Assembly: GCF_029369745.1 (NCBI RefSeq)
Contig: NZ_CP120210.1
Span: 6,138,001-6,202,000, forward strand
Source: Amycolatopsis sp. QT-25
GTDB taxonomy: Bacteria; Actinomycetota; Actinomycetes; Mycobacteriales; Pseudonocardiaceae
Direction of reading: 5' to 3'
DNA length: 64,000 nucleotides
Below are positions 35,480-45,083 of the stretch, in pieces. Each line of letters opens with the position of its first letter. Positions within the stretch are counted from its first letter, which is position 1. The translations under genes were made by a program, and so were the position numbers. A model generated the notes under the pieces. That model made no database searches and was not told the DNA's origin. It saw only the letters and a program-made list of their open reading frames with translations.

Positions 35480-36439
35480 TCAGCCCTTGCGCTTCCGGAC
35501 CTCTTCGGTCAGCTGCGGCGCGACGCTGAACAGGTCGCCCACCACACCGAAGTCGGCGATCTCGAAGATCGGCGCCTCGGCGTCCTTGTTGACCGCGATG
35601 ATGGTCTTCGAGGTCTGCATACCGGCGCGGTGCTGGATCGCACCGGAGATGCCCAGCGCGATGTACAGCTGCGGCGAAACCGTCTTACCGGTCTGGCCGA
35701 CCTGGAACTGTGCCGGGTAGTAGCCCGAGTCGACGGCGGCGCGCGAAGCACCGACGGCGGCACCGAGGGAGTCGGCGAGCGACTCGACGACGTCGAACTT
35801 GTCGGCCGAGCCGACACCGCGGCCACCGGAGACGACGACCGAGGCCTCGGTCAGCTCCGGCCGGTCGCCGCCGACGATCGGCTCGATGCCGGTGACCTTG
35901 GCGGACTTCGCCGGGTCACCCGCGGGGACCTCGACGGTCTCCTCGGCGGCCGCGCCTTCGGCCGGGGCGGCCTCGACGGCGCCGGGGCGGACCGAGATGA
36001 CCGGGACACCCTTGGTGGACTTGGACTTCACGGAGAACGCGCCACCGAAGATGGACTGGTCGACGCTGCCGTCACCGTTCACGCCGACGGCGTCGTACAG
36101 CAGACCGGAGCCGAGGCGGACCGCGACCCGGGCGGACACCTCCTTGCCCTCGGCGCTGGCCGCGACGAGCACGGCGGCCGGGGAGGTCCGCTCCGCGAGC
36201 GCGGTGAGGACGTCCACCTTCGGGGTGACCAGGAAGCCGGTGGCGTTGTCCCCCTCGGCGACGTACACCTTGGCGGCACCGTGCGCGGCGAGGGCTTCCT
36301 TCGCCTTGGCGGCGGTGCCGGTGGGGCCGACGACGACCGCGGACGGCTCACCCAGTTCACGAGCGGCGGTCAGCAGCTCGAGCGTGACCTTCTTGACTTC
36401 ACCGTCGACGTGGTCGACGAGGACGAGTACTTCAGCCAT
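35480..36439 (-). CDS. etfA: Electron transfer flavoprotein alpha subunit
   Basis: 319 residues. It carries electrons from acyl-CoA and other dehydrogenases to ETF-quinone oxidoreductase. The C-terminal FAD domain shows VVVSGGRGVGSADKFDVVE, SRAAVDSGYYPAQFQVGQTG and LYIALGISGAIQHRAGMQTS. It follows etfB by 26 bp in one operon and ends at a good terminator. Confidence 0.96.
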   Translation of the reverse strand: MAEVLVLVDHVDGEVKKVTLELLTAARELGEPSAVVVGPTGTAAKAKEALAAHGAAKVYVAEGDNATGFLVTPKVDVLTALAERTSPAAVLVAASAEGKEVSARVAVRLGSGLLYDAVGVNGDGSVDQSIFGGAFSVKSKSTKGVPVISVRPGAVEAAPAEGAAAEETVEVPAGDPAKSAKVTGIEPIVGGDRPELTEASVVVSGGRGVGSADKFDVVESLADSLGAAVGASRAAVDSGYYPAQFQVGQTGKTVSPQLYIALGISGAIQHRAGMQTSKTIIAVNKDAEAPIFEIADFGVVGDLFSVAPQLTEEVRKRKG

Positions 36440-36465
36440 TTCCCTATTCCTCCTCGAAACCTGTC

Positions 36466-37251
36466 TCAGATGAGCTTCTGCGCGACCAGGTAGGCGGCCA
36501 CCTTGCCGCCGCCGTCACCCTCGTCCTCGACGCGCTCACCGGCGGTGCGCGGCGGCTTCGGGGAGGCTTCGAGCACGGACGACCAGGCGTTGCCGAGACC
36601 GACCTCGTCCGCGTCGACGCCGAGGTCCGCGACGGTCAGCGTCTCGACCGGCTTCTTCTTCGCGGCCATGATGCCCTTGAAGGAGGGGTAGCGCGGCTCG
36701 TTGATCTTCTCGCCGACGCTCACCACCGCGGGCAGGTTCGCCTCGAGGTGCGTGACACCGTCCTCGGTGTAGCGGTCGGCCTTGATCGAGGAACCGTCCA
36801 CGGTCAGCTCGTTCACGTGGGTCAGCTGCGGCAGGCCCAGCAGCTCGGCGAGGATCGCCGGCACGGCACCACCGCGGCCGTCGGAGGCCTCGTTACCGGT
36901 GATGACCAGGTCGAAACCGTCGACCTTCGAGATCGCGGCGGCGAGCACCTTGGCGGTGGCGATCGCGTCGGAGCCGTGCAGGGCCTCGTCGGAGACGTGG
37001 ATGGCCTTGTCGGCGCCCATGGACAGCGCCTTGCGGATCGCGTCGGTCGCGCGGTCGGGACCCACCGAGACGACGGTGACCTCGCCCTCGCCCGCTTCCT
37101 TGATCTTCAGGGCTTCTTCGACGGCCTTCTCGTTGATCTCGTCGAGCACGGCGTCGGCGGATTCGCGGTCAAGAGTGTTGTCGGCACCGGAGAGCTTCCG
37201 CTCCGAGTAGGTGTCCGGTACCTGCTTGACCAGGACAACGATGTTCGTCAT
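36466..37251 (-). CDS. etfB: Electron transfer flavoprotein beta subunit
   Basis: 261 residues from ATG 37251; the frame is open further upstream but MTNIVVLVKQVPDTYSERKL is the family start. Signature-like stretch GEKINEPRYPSFKGIMAAKKK carries the conserved recognition loop of ETF-beta; AMP is bound in the core. It heads the etfBA operon, divergent from the DegV gene. Confidence 0.96.
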   Translation of the reverse strand: MTNIVVLVKQVPDTYSERKLSGADNTLDRESADAVLDEINEKAVEEALKIKEAGEGEVTVVSVGPDRATDAIRKALSMGADKAIHVSDEALHGSDAIATAKVLAAAISKVDGFDLVITGNEASDGRGGAVPAILAELLGLPQLTHVNELTVDGSSIKADRYTEDGVTHLEANLPAVVSVGEKINEPRYPSFKGIMAAKKKPVETLTVADLGVDADEVGLGNAWSSVLEASPKPPRTAGERVEDEGDGGGKVAAYLVAQKLI

Positions 37252-37494
37252 GGGTCTACTTCGACCTCCCGTTGGTGGCCGGCGTCGGCCACGGGGCAAC
37301 AGCTCTACTGGCCGGTAGATTAGGGCCATTTCTGCGCCACGGCCCGCCGAGGTGACCTCATTCACCTGGATGCGCGTTTTAATGAGACGATCGTCCAGGT
37401 AGTTCACCCAGAAGTGAGTGTAACCGGCCGACTAACCCGAACGGCCGTATTCCGGGGTACTCCCGGGGCGTCCGGCGGGCTAATCTGCCCCACC

Positions 37495-38346
37495 ATGCGT
37501 TCCATGCCCGGCCCCGTCGCCGTGATCACGGACTCGACCGCCTGCCTCCCCGTCCAGGTCGCCGCACGCTGGGGAATCGGCGTCGTTCAGGTCCGACTCC
37601 AGGTCGGAGAGCAGTACGACGAAGAGAACCGCTACGACCGCGAGGAGATCCTCGGCCACCTGCGGGCCGGCACCCCGGTGCAGACGGCGCCGCCGGAGGT
37701 CGCCGCGTTCTTCTGGGCGTTCCAGGACGCCGCGAGCAAGGGCGCCTCGGCGATCGTCAGCATCCACCTCTCGGGCCGGATGTCGGAGACGGTGAACGCC
37801 GCCCGCGAGGCCGCCCAGCAGGTGAGCGTCCCGGTCCACGTCCTCGACAGCGGGACCACCGGGATGAGCCTCGGCTTCGCGGCGACTTCGGCGGCCAAGG
37901 TCGCCGCCGCCGGCGGGCAGGCCACCCGGGTCATCGACGCGGCGGAACGCCGGTTCCGCGGCAGCAGGGAGATCCTCTACGTCGACACGCTGGAGTTCCT
38001 GCGGCGTGGCGGCCGGATCGGCGCCGCGCGGGCGTTCCTCGGTTCGGCGTTCTCGATCAAACCCCTGCTGACGCTGAAGAACGGCGAAGTCGCGCCGCTG
38101 ACCCGGGTGCCGGGCCGGCGGCGCGCGCTCGACAAACTCGTCGACCTCGCGGTGGAGTGCGCGGGTGACCGGGACGTCGAGGTGGCCATCACCCGGTTCG
38201 GTCCCGACGAACGCGACCTCGAGATCGGCGGGCGGCTGCGGGCGCGGCTGCCGCAGATGGTCGGCAGCACCCTGGCCGACGCCAGCATGATCCTCGGCGC
38301 CCACCTCGGTCCCGGCGCCATCGGCATCACGGTGTCGCCGGTGTAG
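37495..38346 (+). CDS. DegV-family fatty-acid-binding protein
   Basis: 283 residues. VAVITDSTACLPVQVAARWGI starts the DegV fold; AFFWAFQDAASKGASAIVSIHLSGRMSET and YVDTLEFLRRGGRIGAARAFLGSAFSIKPLL are the lipid-binding and conserved core motifs. DegV/FakB proteins hold a fatty acid for kinase FakA; whether a FakA partner exists is not visible here. TAATCT lies 8 nt before the ATG, so the mRNA may be leaderless. Confidence 0.9.
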   Translation: MRSMPGPVAVITDSTACLPVQVAARWGIGVVQVRLQVGEQYDEENRYDREEILGHLRAGTPVQTAPPEVAAFFWAFQDAASKGASAIVSIHLSGRMSETVNAAREAAQQVSVPVHVLDSGTTGMSLGFAATSAAKVAAAGGQATRVIDAAERRFRGSREILYVDTLEFLRRGGRIGAARAFLGSAFSIKPLLTLKNGEVAPLTRVPGRRRALDKLVDLAVECAGDRDVEVAITRFGPDERDLEIGGRLRARLPQMVGSTLADASMILGAHLGPGAIGITVSPV

Positions 38347-38347
38347 C

Positions 38348-38405
38348 CCGCGATTCGTCACCTGCTTGCGAGAGCCCTCCCCCGCAAGCAGGTGACGAGT
38401 TGCGG
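38348..38405. repeat. Inverted repeat, family 2, copy 3
   Basis: 23-bp arms with two mismatches around a 12-nt loop. It starts 2 bases after the DegV stop and ends 36 bases before the methyltransferase GTG. The loop differs from copies 1 and 2. Confidence 0.8.
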
Positions 38406-38440
38406 AGGGGAGGAAGGTGACCGGCCGGTAGGGTCGCGGC

Positions 38441-39214
38441 GTGACCACCCCAGCCACCAGGGCCGAAGCGCTGCACCTCACCGGTGAACGCACCGTGCCG
38501 GGCATCGCCGAGGAGAATTACTGGTTCCGCCGCCATGAAGCGGCGTATGCCCATCTCCTGCCGCTGTGCCAGGGCAAGACCGTCTTGGAGGCAGGCTGTG
38601 GCGAGGGTTACGGCGCCGGGCTGATCGCCACCGTCGCCGAGCGGGTGCTCGCGCTCGACTACGACGTCCCCACCACCGAGCACGTCGCCCGCCGCTACCC
38701 CGGCATCGGCGTGGCCAGGGCGAATCTGGTGTTCCTGCCGCTGCGAGACGCCTCGGTCGACGTCGTCGCGAACTTCCAGGTGATCGAGCACCTCTGGGAC
38801 CAAGGCGCCTTCCTCGCCGAATGCCACCGCGTGCTCTCCCCCGGGGGGCGGCTGATCGTCACCACGCCCAACCGCCTGACCTTCACCCCGGACAGCGACA
38901 CTCCACTCAACCCGTTCCACACCAGGGAACTCGCACCGTCCGAATTGGACGAACTGCTGCGTGACGCCGGTTTCGAGGTCGAGACGCTGCACGGTCTCCA
39001 CCACGGCGAGGGCGTCGAGAAGCTCGACGCCAAGTACGGCGGCTCGATCGTCGACGCCCAGCTCGACGTCGTCATGGGGCAGCTCCCGGGGCAGGCGACC
39101 TGGCCCGCGGAACTGCTCGCCGACGTCGCGGCCATCCAGGCGGCGGATTTCGCGATCCACGGTGACGATCTCGACGCCGGCCTCGACCTCGTGGCCGTGG
39201 CGGTGCGCCCATGA
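38441..39214 (+). CDS. SAM-dependent methyltransferase (Rv3030-like)
   Basis: 257 residues from GTG 38441, six bases after TAGGGT, so probably leaderless. SAM-binding motif I reads TVLEAGCGEGYGAGLIA; later VVANFQVIEHLWDQGAFLAECHRVLSPGG fits class I methyltransferases. It precedes a GH57 gene and a GT4 gene in the order Rv3030-Rv3031-Rv3032, the mycobacterial cluster for 6-O-methylglucose lipopolysaccharide, so it may methylate an alpha-glucan. ATGA overlap with GH57. Confidence 0.82.
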   Translation: MTTPATRAEALHLTGERTVPGIAEENYWFRRHEAAYAHLLPLCQGKTVLEAGCGEGYGAGLIATVAERVLALDYDVPTTEHVARRYPGIGVARANLVFLPLRDASVDVVANFQVIEHLWDQGAFLAECHRVLSPGGRLIVTTPNRLTFTPDSDTPLNPFHTRELAPSELDELLRDAGFEVETLHGLHHGEGVEKLDAKYGGSIVDAQLDVVMGQLPGQATWPAELLADVAAIQAADFAIHGDDLDAGLDLVAVAVRP

Positions 39215-40722
39215 GCGAGTACGAGGGCACCTTCTGCCTCGTCGTGCACAGCCATCTGCCGTGGCTGCCGCACCACGGTTCGTGGCCGGTCGGCGAAGAA
39301 TGGCTCTACCAGGCGTGGGCGCATTCCTATCTGCCGATGGTCGACCTCCTGCGCCGCTTCGCCGACGAGGGTCGCGAAGACGTCCTCACGCTCGGCATGA
39401 CACCGATCCTCGCCGCCCAGCTCGACGACCCGTACTGCATCGACGCCTTCCACGACTGGCTCGGGCACTGGCAGCTGCGCGCCTGGCACGCCTCCACCCT
39501 CTGGCGCGGCGACCCACTGCTGCGCGACCTCGCCGCGAACGAGTACCGGACCGCCATCAAAGCCTCGGAAGAACTCGAAACCCGGTGGCGACATGGTTTC
39601 TCCCCGGTTCTCAGGTCCCTTGTGGACAACGGGACGATCGAACTGCTCGGCGGCCCGCTGGCGCATCCGTTCCAGCCGTTGCTCGACCCGGCGGTCCGCG
39701 ACTTCATGCTGCGCGGCGGCCTCGCCGACACCGCACGACGGATCGGGCGGCGTCCCGAAGGCATTTGGGCACCTGAATGCGGTTACGAGCCGGGCATGGA
39801 AGCCGGGTACGCCGCCGCGGGGGTTCAGCGCTTCCTGGTCGACGGGCCGTCCCTGCACGGTGACACGTCGGCGGCGCGGACCGTCGGCGATTCCGACGTC
39901 GTCTGCTTCGGCCGCGACCTCGAAGTCACCTACCGCGTCTGGTCGCCGAAGGCCGGCTACCCCGGCCACGCGGCCTATCGCGACTTCCACACGTGGGCGC
40001 ACGAAGTCGGCCTCAAACCGTCGCGGGTGACCGGCAAGAGCGTCGAACCGCCGGACAAGGCGCCGTACGACCCGGCGATGGCGGCGGCCACCCTCGGCGG
40101 CCACGTCCAGGACTTCGTCGACACCGTCGTCGCCCGGTTGCGTTCGCTCAAGGCCGAGCACGGCCGCGAATCACTCGTCGTCGCCGCGTACGACACGGAA
40201 CTGTTCGGGCACTGGTGGCACGAGGGCCCGGCGTGGCTCGAAGGCGTCCTGCGCGCGCTGCCCGAGGCGGGTGTCCGCGTCACCACGCTCAAGGGCGCGC
40301 TCGAAGCCGGGCAACTCGGCGGGAAGGTCGACCTCCCGGCGTCGTCGTGGGGGTCGGGCAAGGACTGGCGGGTCTGGGATGGCGAGCAGGTCGCCGACAT
40401 GGTGCGGGACAACACCGCGCTCCAGCACCGGATGTTCGACCTGGTCACCGGGATGGACACGACGACGCGCGACGCCGTCCGCGATCAGGCCGTCGCCGAA
40501 GCGATGCTGGCGCTTTCGAGCGACTGGGCGTTCATGGTCACCAAGGATTCCGCCGCCGACTACGCGCGGCGGCGGGCGAAAGTGCACACCGGACGGTTCG
40601 ACACGCTCGCCGGACTGCTTCGAGAGGGAGCGCTCGACCGCGCGCGGGCGACCGCGGCCGCGTTCCGGCGCGACGACGGGCCCTTCGGCCACGTCGACGC
40701 GCGTGACCTGCTGAGGAAATGA
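39211..40722 (+). CDS. GH57 alpha-glucan branching enzyme
   Basis: 503 residues. GH57 motifs: CLVVHSHLPWLPHHGSWPVG at the start, the nucleophile Glu in GIWAPECGYEPGME and the acid Asp in AYDTELFGHWWHEGPAWL. It probably moves alpha-1,4-glucan chains into 1,6 branches. It is coupled to the upstream methyltransferase and matches Rv3031 by position, so a role in a methylated or storage glucan is likely. Confidence 0.88.
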   Translation: MSEYEGTFCLVVHSHLPWLPHHGSWPVGEEWLYQAWAHSYLPMVDLLRRFADEGREDVLTLGMTPILAAQLDDPYCIDAFHDWLGHWQLRAWHASTLWRGDPLLRDLAANEYRTAIKASEELETRWRHGFSPVLRSLVDNGTIELLGGPLAHPFQPLLDPAVRDFMLRGGLADTARRIGRRPEGIWAPECGYEPGMEAGYAAAGVQRFLVDGPSLHGDTSAARTVGDSDVVCFGRDLEVTYRVWSPKAGYPGHAAYRDFHTWAHEVGLKPSRVTGKSVEPPDKAPYDPAMAAATLGGHVQDFVDTVVARLRSLKAEHGRESLVVAAYDTELFGHWWHEGPAWLEGVLRALPEAGVRVTTLKGALEAGQLGGKVDLPASSWGSGKDWRVWDGEQVADMVRDNTALQHRMFDLVTGMDTTTRDAVRDQAVAEAMLALSSDWAFMVTKDSAADYARRRAKVHTGRFDTLAGLLREGALDRARATAAAFRRDDGPFGHVDARDLLRK

Positions 40723-40736
40723 CGAAAGGGGCGACC

Positions 40737-41222
40737 ATGGGCATTCACGACATTCCGCTGAAGACGCTCGCGGGCGAGGACACCACGCTCGGCGCGCTCG
40801 ACGGCAAGACGCTGCTGGTGGTGAACGTGGCGTCGAAGTGCGGGCTGACGCCGCAGTACACCGGACTGGAGAAGCTGCAGGAACGCTACGCGGACAAGGG
40901 TTTCTCCGTCGTCGGCTTCCCGTGCAACCAGTTCGCCGGACAGGAGCCGGGCACCGCCGAAGAGATCCAGGCCTTCTGCTCGACGACCTACGGCGTGTCG
41001 TTCCCGCTGTTCGAAAAGCTCGACGTCAACGGGGAAACCCGCCATCCGCTCTACGTCGAACTGACCAAGGCGGCCGACGCGGACGGCTCCGCCGGCGACG
41101 TGCAGTGGAACTTCGAAAAGTTCCTCGTCGCCCCGTCCGGTGAGGTGGTGGGCCGATTCCGCCCGCGCACCGAACCCGGAGACGACGCGATCATCAAGGC
41201 GATCGAGGCCGCGGTCGGCTGA
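40737..41222 (+). CDS. Glutathione peroxidase-family thiol peroxidase (Cys type)
   Basis: 161 residues from ATG 40737, six bases after GAAAGGGG; an ATG at 40719 overlapping the GH57 stop is possible. The peroxidatic Cys is in VVNVASKCGLTPQYTGLE, so it is the cysteine, not the selenocysteine, form. FPCNQFAGQEPG holds the resolving-Cys/Gln region and VQWNFEKFLV the Trp-Asn pair. It should use thioredoxin or mycothiol. It sits between GH57 and GT4, where mycobacteria have no such gene. Confidence 0.92.
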   Translation: MGIHDIPLKTLAGEDTTLGALDGKTLLVVNVASKCGLTPQYTGLEKLQERYADKGFSVVGFPCNQFAGQEPGTAEEIQAFCSTTYGVSFPLFEKLDVNGETRHPLYVELTKAADADGSAGDVQWNFEKFLVAPSGEVVGRFRPRTEPGDDAIIKAIEAAVG

Positions 41223-41365
41223 ACCGCGCTTTCCCGGCAGCGGGCGCCGCCTGTGATCTCGGGCACAAGGATCACTTCGTCGAGGTCCGGGGTCCTCTGA
41301 AGCATTCACCTGGAGGGGTGATCGCCCCGTCCCGGTGACGACTGACTCACGAGTAACCTCCACCC

Positions 41366-42661
41366 ATGCGCGTGCTGATGTTGTCGTGGGAGTACCCACC
41401 CGTGGTCGTCGGCGGACTCGCACGGCACGTCCATGCCCTGGCCCGGCACCTCGCCCGGCAGGGGCACGACGTGGTCGTGCTGTGCCGTCACACGGCGGGC
41501 ACCGACGCCGAGACCCATCCGCGGACCGATCGCGTGGTCGAAGGCGTCCGCGTCATCCGGGTCGCCGAGGACCCGATGCACCTGACCTTCGAACTGGACC
41601 TCGTCGCGTGGACGCTGGCGATGGGGCACGCGATGGTCCGCGCCGCCACCGAGCTGCTGCGCACCTGGCGGCCGGACGTCGTGCACGCGCACGACTGGCT
41701 GGTCACCCATCCCGCGATCGCGATCGCGGAGGCCGCACGGGTGCCGCTGGTCGGGACGATCCACGCCACCGAGGCCGGGCGGCACTCCGGCTGGCTCTCG
41801 TATCCGCTGAGCCAGCAGATCCACTCGGTCGAATGGTGGCTCGCGAACCGATCGGACGCGCTGATCACCTGTTCGCAGGCCATGCGCCGGGAGGTGGCGC
41901 AGCTGTTCGAGGTCGACGGCGACGCGGTCACGGTGATCCACAACGGCATCGAGGAACGCACCTGGCAGGTGCCCTCGGAAGAGGTCGCGCACGCTCGCGA
42001 GGTCTACAGCCCCTCCGGCGCGCCGCTGCTGCTCTACTTCGGGCGGCTGGAATGGGAGAAGGGGGTACAGGACCTGCTCGCCGCGCTCCCCCGGATCCGC
42101 CGCGCCAAACCGGGCACGCGACTGGTGGTCGCCGGCAAGGGACGGCACTTGGAGGAACTGGTCAACCAGGCGCGCAAACTGCGGGTGCGCCGCGCGGTGG
42201 ACTTCGTCGGGCACCTGTCCGACCGCGAACTGCGTGCCGCGCTGGCCGCGGCCGACGCCGTCGTGCTGCCCAGCCGCTACGAACCGTTCGGGATCGTCGC
42301 ACTGGAGGCGGCCGCCGCGAAGGCGCCGCTCGTGGCGTCGACGGCGGGCGGACTCGGGGAGGTCGTCGTGGACGGTGAGACCGGCCTGGCGTTCAGCCCC
42401 GGTGACGTCGACGCCCTCCGGACCGCCGTCGAAGCGGTGCTGGACGACGAGGTCGCCGCGGCGCGGCGGGCGCTGACCGCGCAGTCGCGCCTGGCCGCGG
42501 ACTTCGACTGGGGCCGCATCGCCGAGGCGACCGTCGCCGTCTACCGGCGGGCCCGCGTCGGGGAGCCCGTGGAACTCGGGCGCCCGAAGATCGCGACAGG
42601 CAACGCTTTCGAGCCCCGATCGGCCGTACCCGTGCAGCGGACTGGACGCGGAGGGTCATGA
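41366..42661 (+). CDS. GT4 glycosyltransferase (Rv3032-like alpha-1,4-glucosyltransferase)
   Basis: 431 residues. The N-terminal MLSWEYPPVVVGGLARHVH is the sugar-nucleotide-binding start; the C-terminal half shows LLYFGRLEWEKGVQDLLAAL and LPSRYEPFGIVALEAAAAKAP (E-x7-E). It probably extends an alpha-1,4-glucan from ADP- or GDP-glucose. Order methyltransferase, GH57, GT4 matches the mycobacterial cluster. TAACCT lies 6 nt before the ATG, so the mRNA is probably leaderless. A hairpin follows 6 bp after the stop. Confidence 0.88.
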   Translation: MRVLMLSWEYPPVVVGGLARHVHALARHLARQGHDVVVLCRHTAGTDAETHPRTDRVVEGVRVIRVAEDPMHLTFELDLVAWTLAMGHAMVRAATELLRTWRPDVVHAHDWLVTHPAIAIAEAARVPLVGTIHATEAGRHSGWLSYPLSQQIHSVEWWLANRSDALITCSQAMRREVAQLFEVDGDAVTVIHNGIEERTWQVPSEEVAHAREVYSPSGAPLLLYFGRLEWEKGVQDLLAALPRIRRAKPGTRLVVAGKGRHLEELVNQARKLRVRRAVDFVGHLSDRELRAALAAADAVVLPSRYEPFGIVALEAAAAKAPLVASTAGGLGEVVVDGETGLAFSPGDVDALRTAVEAVLDDEVAAARRALTAQSRLAADFDWGRIAEATVAVYRRARVGEPVELGRPKIATGNAFEPRSAVPVQRTGRGGS

Positions 42662-42666
42662 AGGGC

Positions 42667-42710
42667 GGAGGGCGGACCCGGGATGTCGGGGGAACCCGGG
42701 CCCGCCCTCC
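42667..42710 (+). terminator. Hairpin after the GT4 gene
   Basis: 16-bp stem with one mismatch (42667-42682 with 42695-42710) around a 12-nt loop, directly after the GT4 stop. No U-tract, so termination would depend on the strong stem, as is common in actinobacteria. Confidence 0.65.
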
Positions 42711-42767
42711 ACGAGCGTCGCGGGTCGCGAGGGGCGCGACCCCCGGGTCTGCTCTAGGTGGCGAAGA

Positions 42768-42899
42768 TCAGAAGTGGCAGGGCCGGACACAGTCCGGCCG
42801 CACCGGAACCCCGGCCGAAGCGGACACCGCCGGGACGGCGAGAACGACGGCGAGGACGGCGAAGGCTACGGCCAAGACGGTTCTCGACTGCTTCTTCAT
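42768..42899 (-). CDS. Short secreted peptide with two cysteines
   Basis: 43 residues from ATG 42899, preceded by GAGGAG at a good distance. MKKQSRTVLAVAFAVLAVVL and following AVPAVSASA form a full signal peptide, leaving a mature peptide of about 14 residues, GVPVRPDCVRPCHF, with two Cys and a terminal Phe. It is a single gene with an inverted repeat (TAGGTA/TACCTA at 42984-42999) about 85 bp upstream that may control it. I do not know a family for it; its size suggests a small secreted factor or a pre-peptide. Confidence 0.6.
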   Translation of the reverse strand: MKKQSRTVLAVAFAVLAVVLAVPAVSASAGVPVRPDCVRPCHF

Positions 42900-43054
42900 G
42901 GTGGCTCCTCGGGGAAACGGGCGGCATTCCCACCCGGCGCCGAGCATTCGCGCGCCCCGCCGCCGAAACAACAGGGGCATCGGTAGGTACCGCTACCTAT
43001 TCGCGGTCCGTGACCGTTTCGTCCGGTCCCGTGAGTAGGTCCGGCAGGAGAAAG

Positions 43055-43248
43055 CCGCGAAGACCCCGCCCACTGCGGTATGGGGTGAGCGGGGTCTCCG
43101 CGGTGAGGCGCACGCCCGACAGGCGCTACCGGAGGGGCGCGCGCGAAGCGGGTCCGATGGCGGGGAGCCGCCGCCACCGGACCCGATGGGCCACACCGTC
43201 CCAAACCGGTGTGGAACCGGCCGCCCCGCGTCAGGTAGGGGCGGCCGG
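43055..43248. other. Four stem-loops in series downstream of aceB
   Basis: Four inverted repeats lie one after another: 43055-43069/43089-43103 (15 bp, one mismatch), 43150-43156/43178-43184 (outer part of a larger stem), CCACACCG/CGGTGTGG at 43191-43198/43207-43214, and CCGGCCGCCCC/GGGGCGGCCGG at 43217-43227/43238-43248. The last is 9 bp after the aceB stop on the minus strand and may act as its terminator. No protein-coding signal is seen in 43000-43256. Confidence 0.6.
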
Positions 43249-43256
43249 AGCCTGCG

Positions 43257-44978
<1,722 letters not shown>

Positions 44979-45023
44979 GGTGTGCCTCCGCTGGGCTTCG
45001 CGAGGGATGGGAAGAGGGAGGGG

Positions 45024-45065
45024 CAGGTGGCGGTCTCCCCTGGGGGGTCGGGAGACCGCCACCTG
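45024..45065 (-). terminator. Hairpin between aceA and aceB
   Basis: Perfect 16-bp stem (CAGGTGGCGGTCTCCC, 45024-45039, with 45050-45065), 10-nt loop, 18 bp after the aceA stop. No T-run. It could be a partial terminator or an mRNA stabiliser that lowers aceB relative to aceA. Confidence 0.6.
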
Positions 45066-45083
45066 GCACCTACTTGCGAGGGA

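Noticed and set aside
37252..37494. Long-distance dyad (ACCTGG/CCAGGT) between etfB and the DegV gene
   Set aside because: Arms are short, far apart and imperfect; no clear promoter on the etfB side could be assigned.
40737..41222. Selenocysteine form of the peroxidase
   Set aside because: The active-site codon is TGC (Cys) in SKCGLT; no in-frame TGA.
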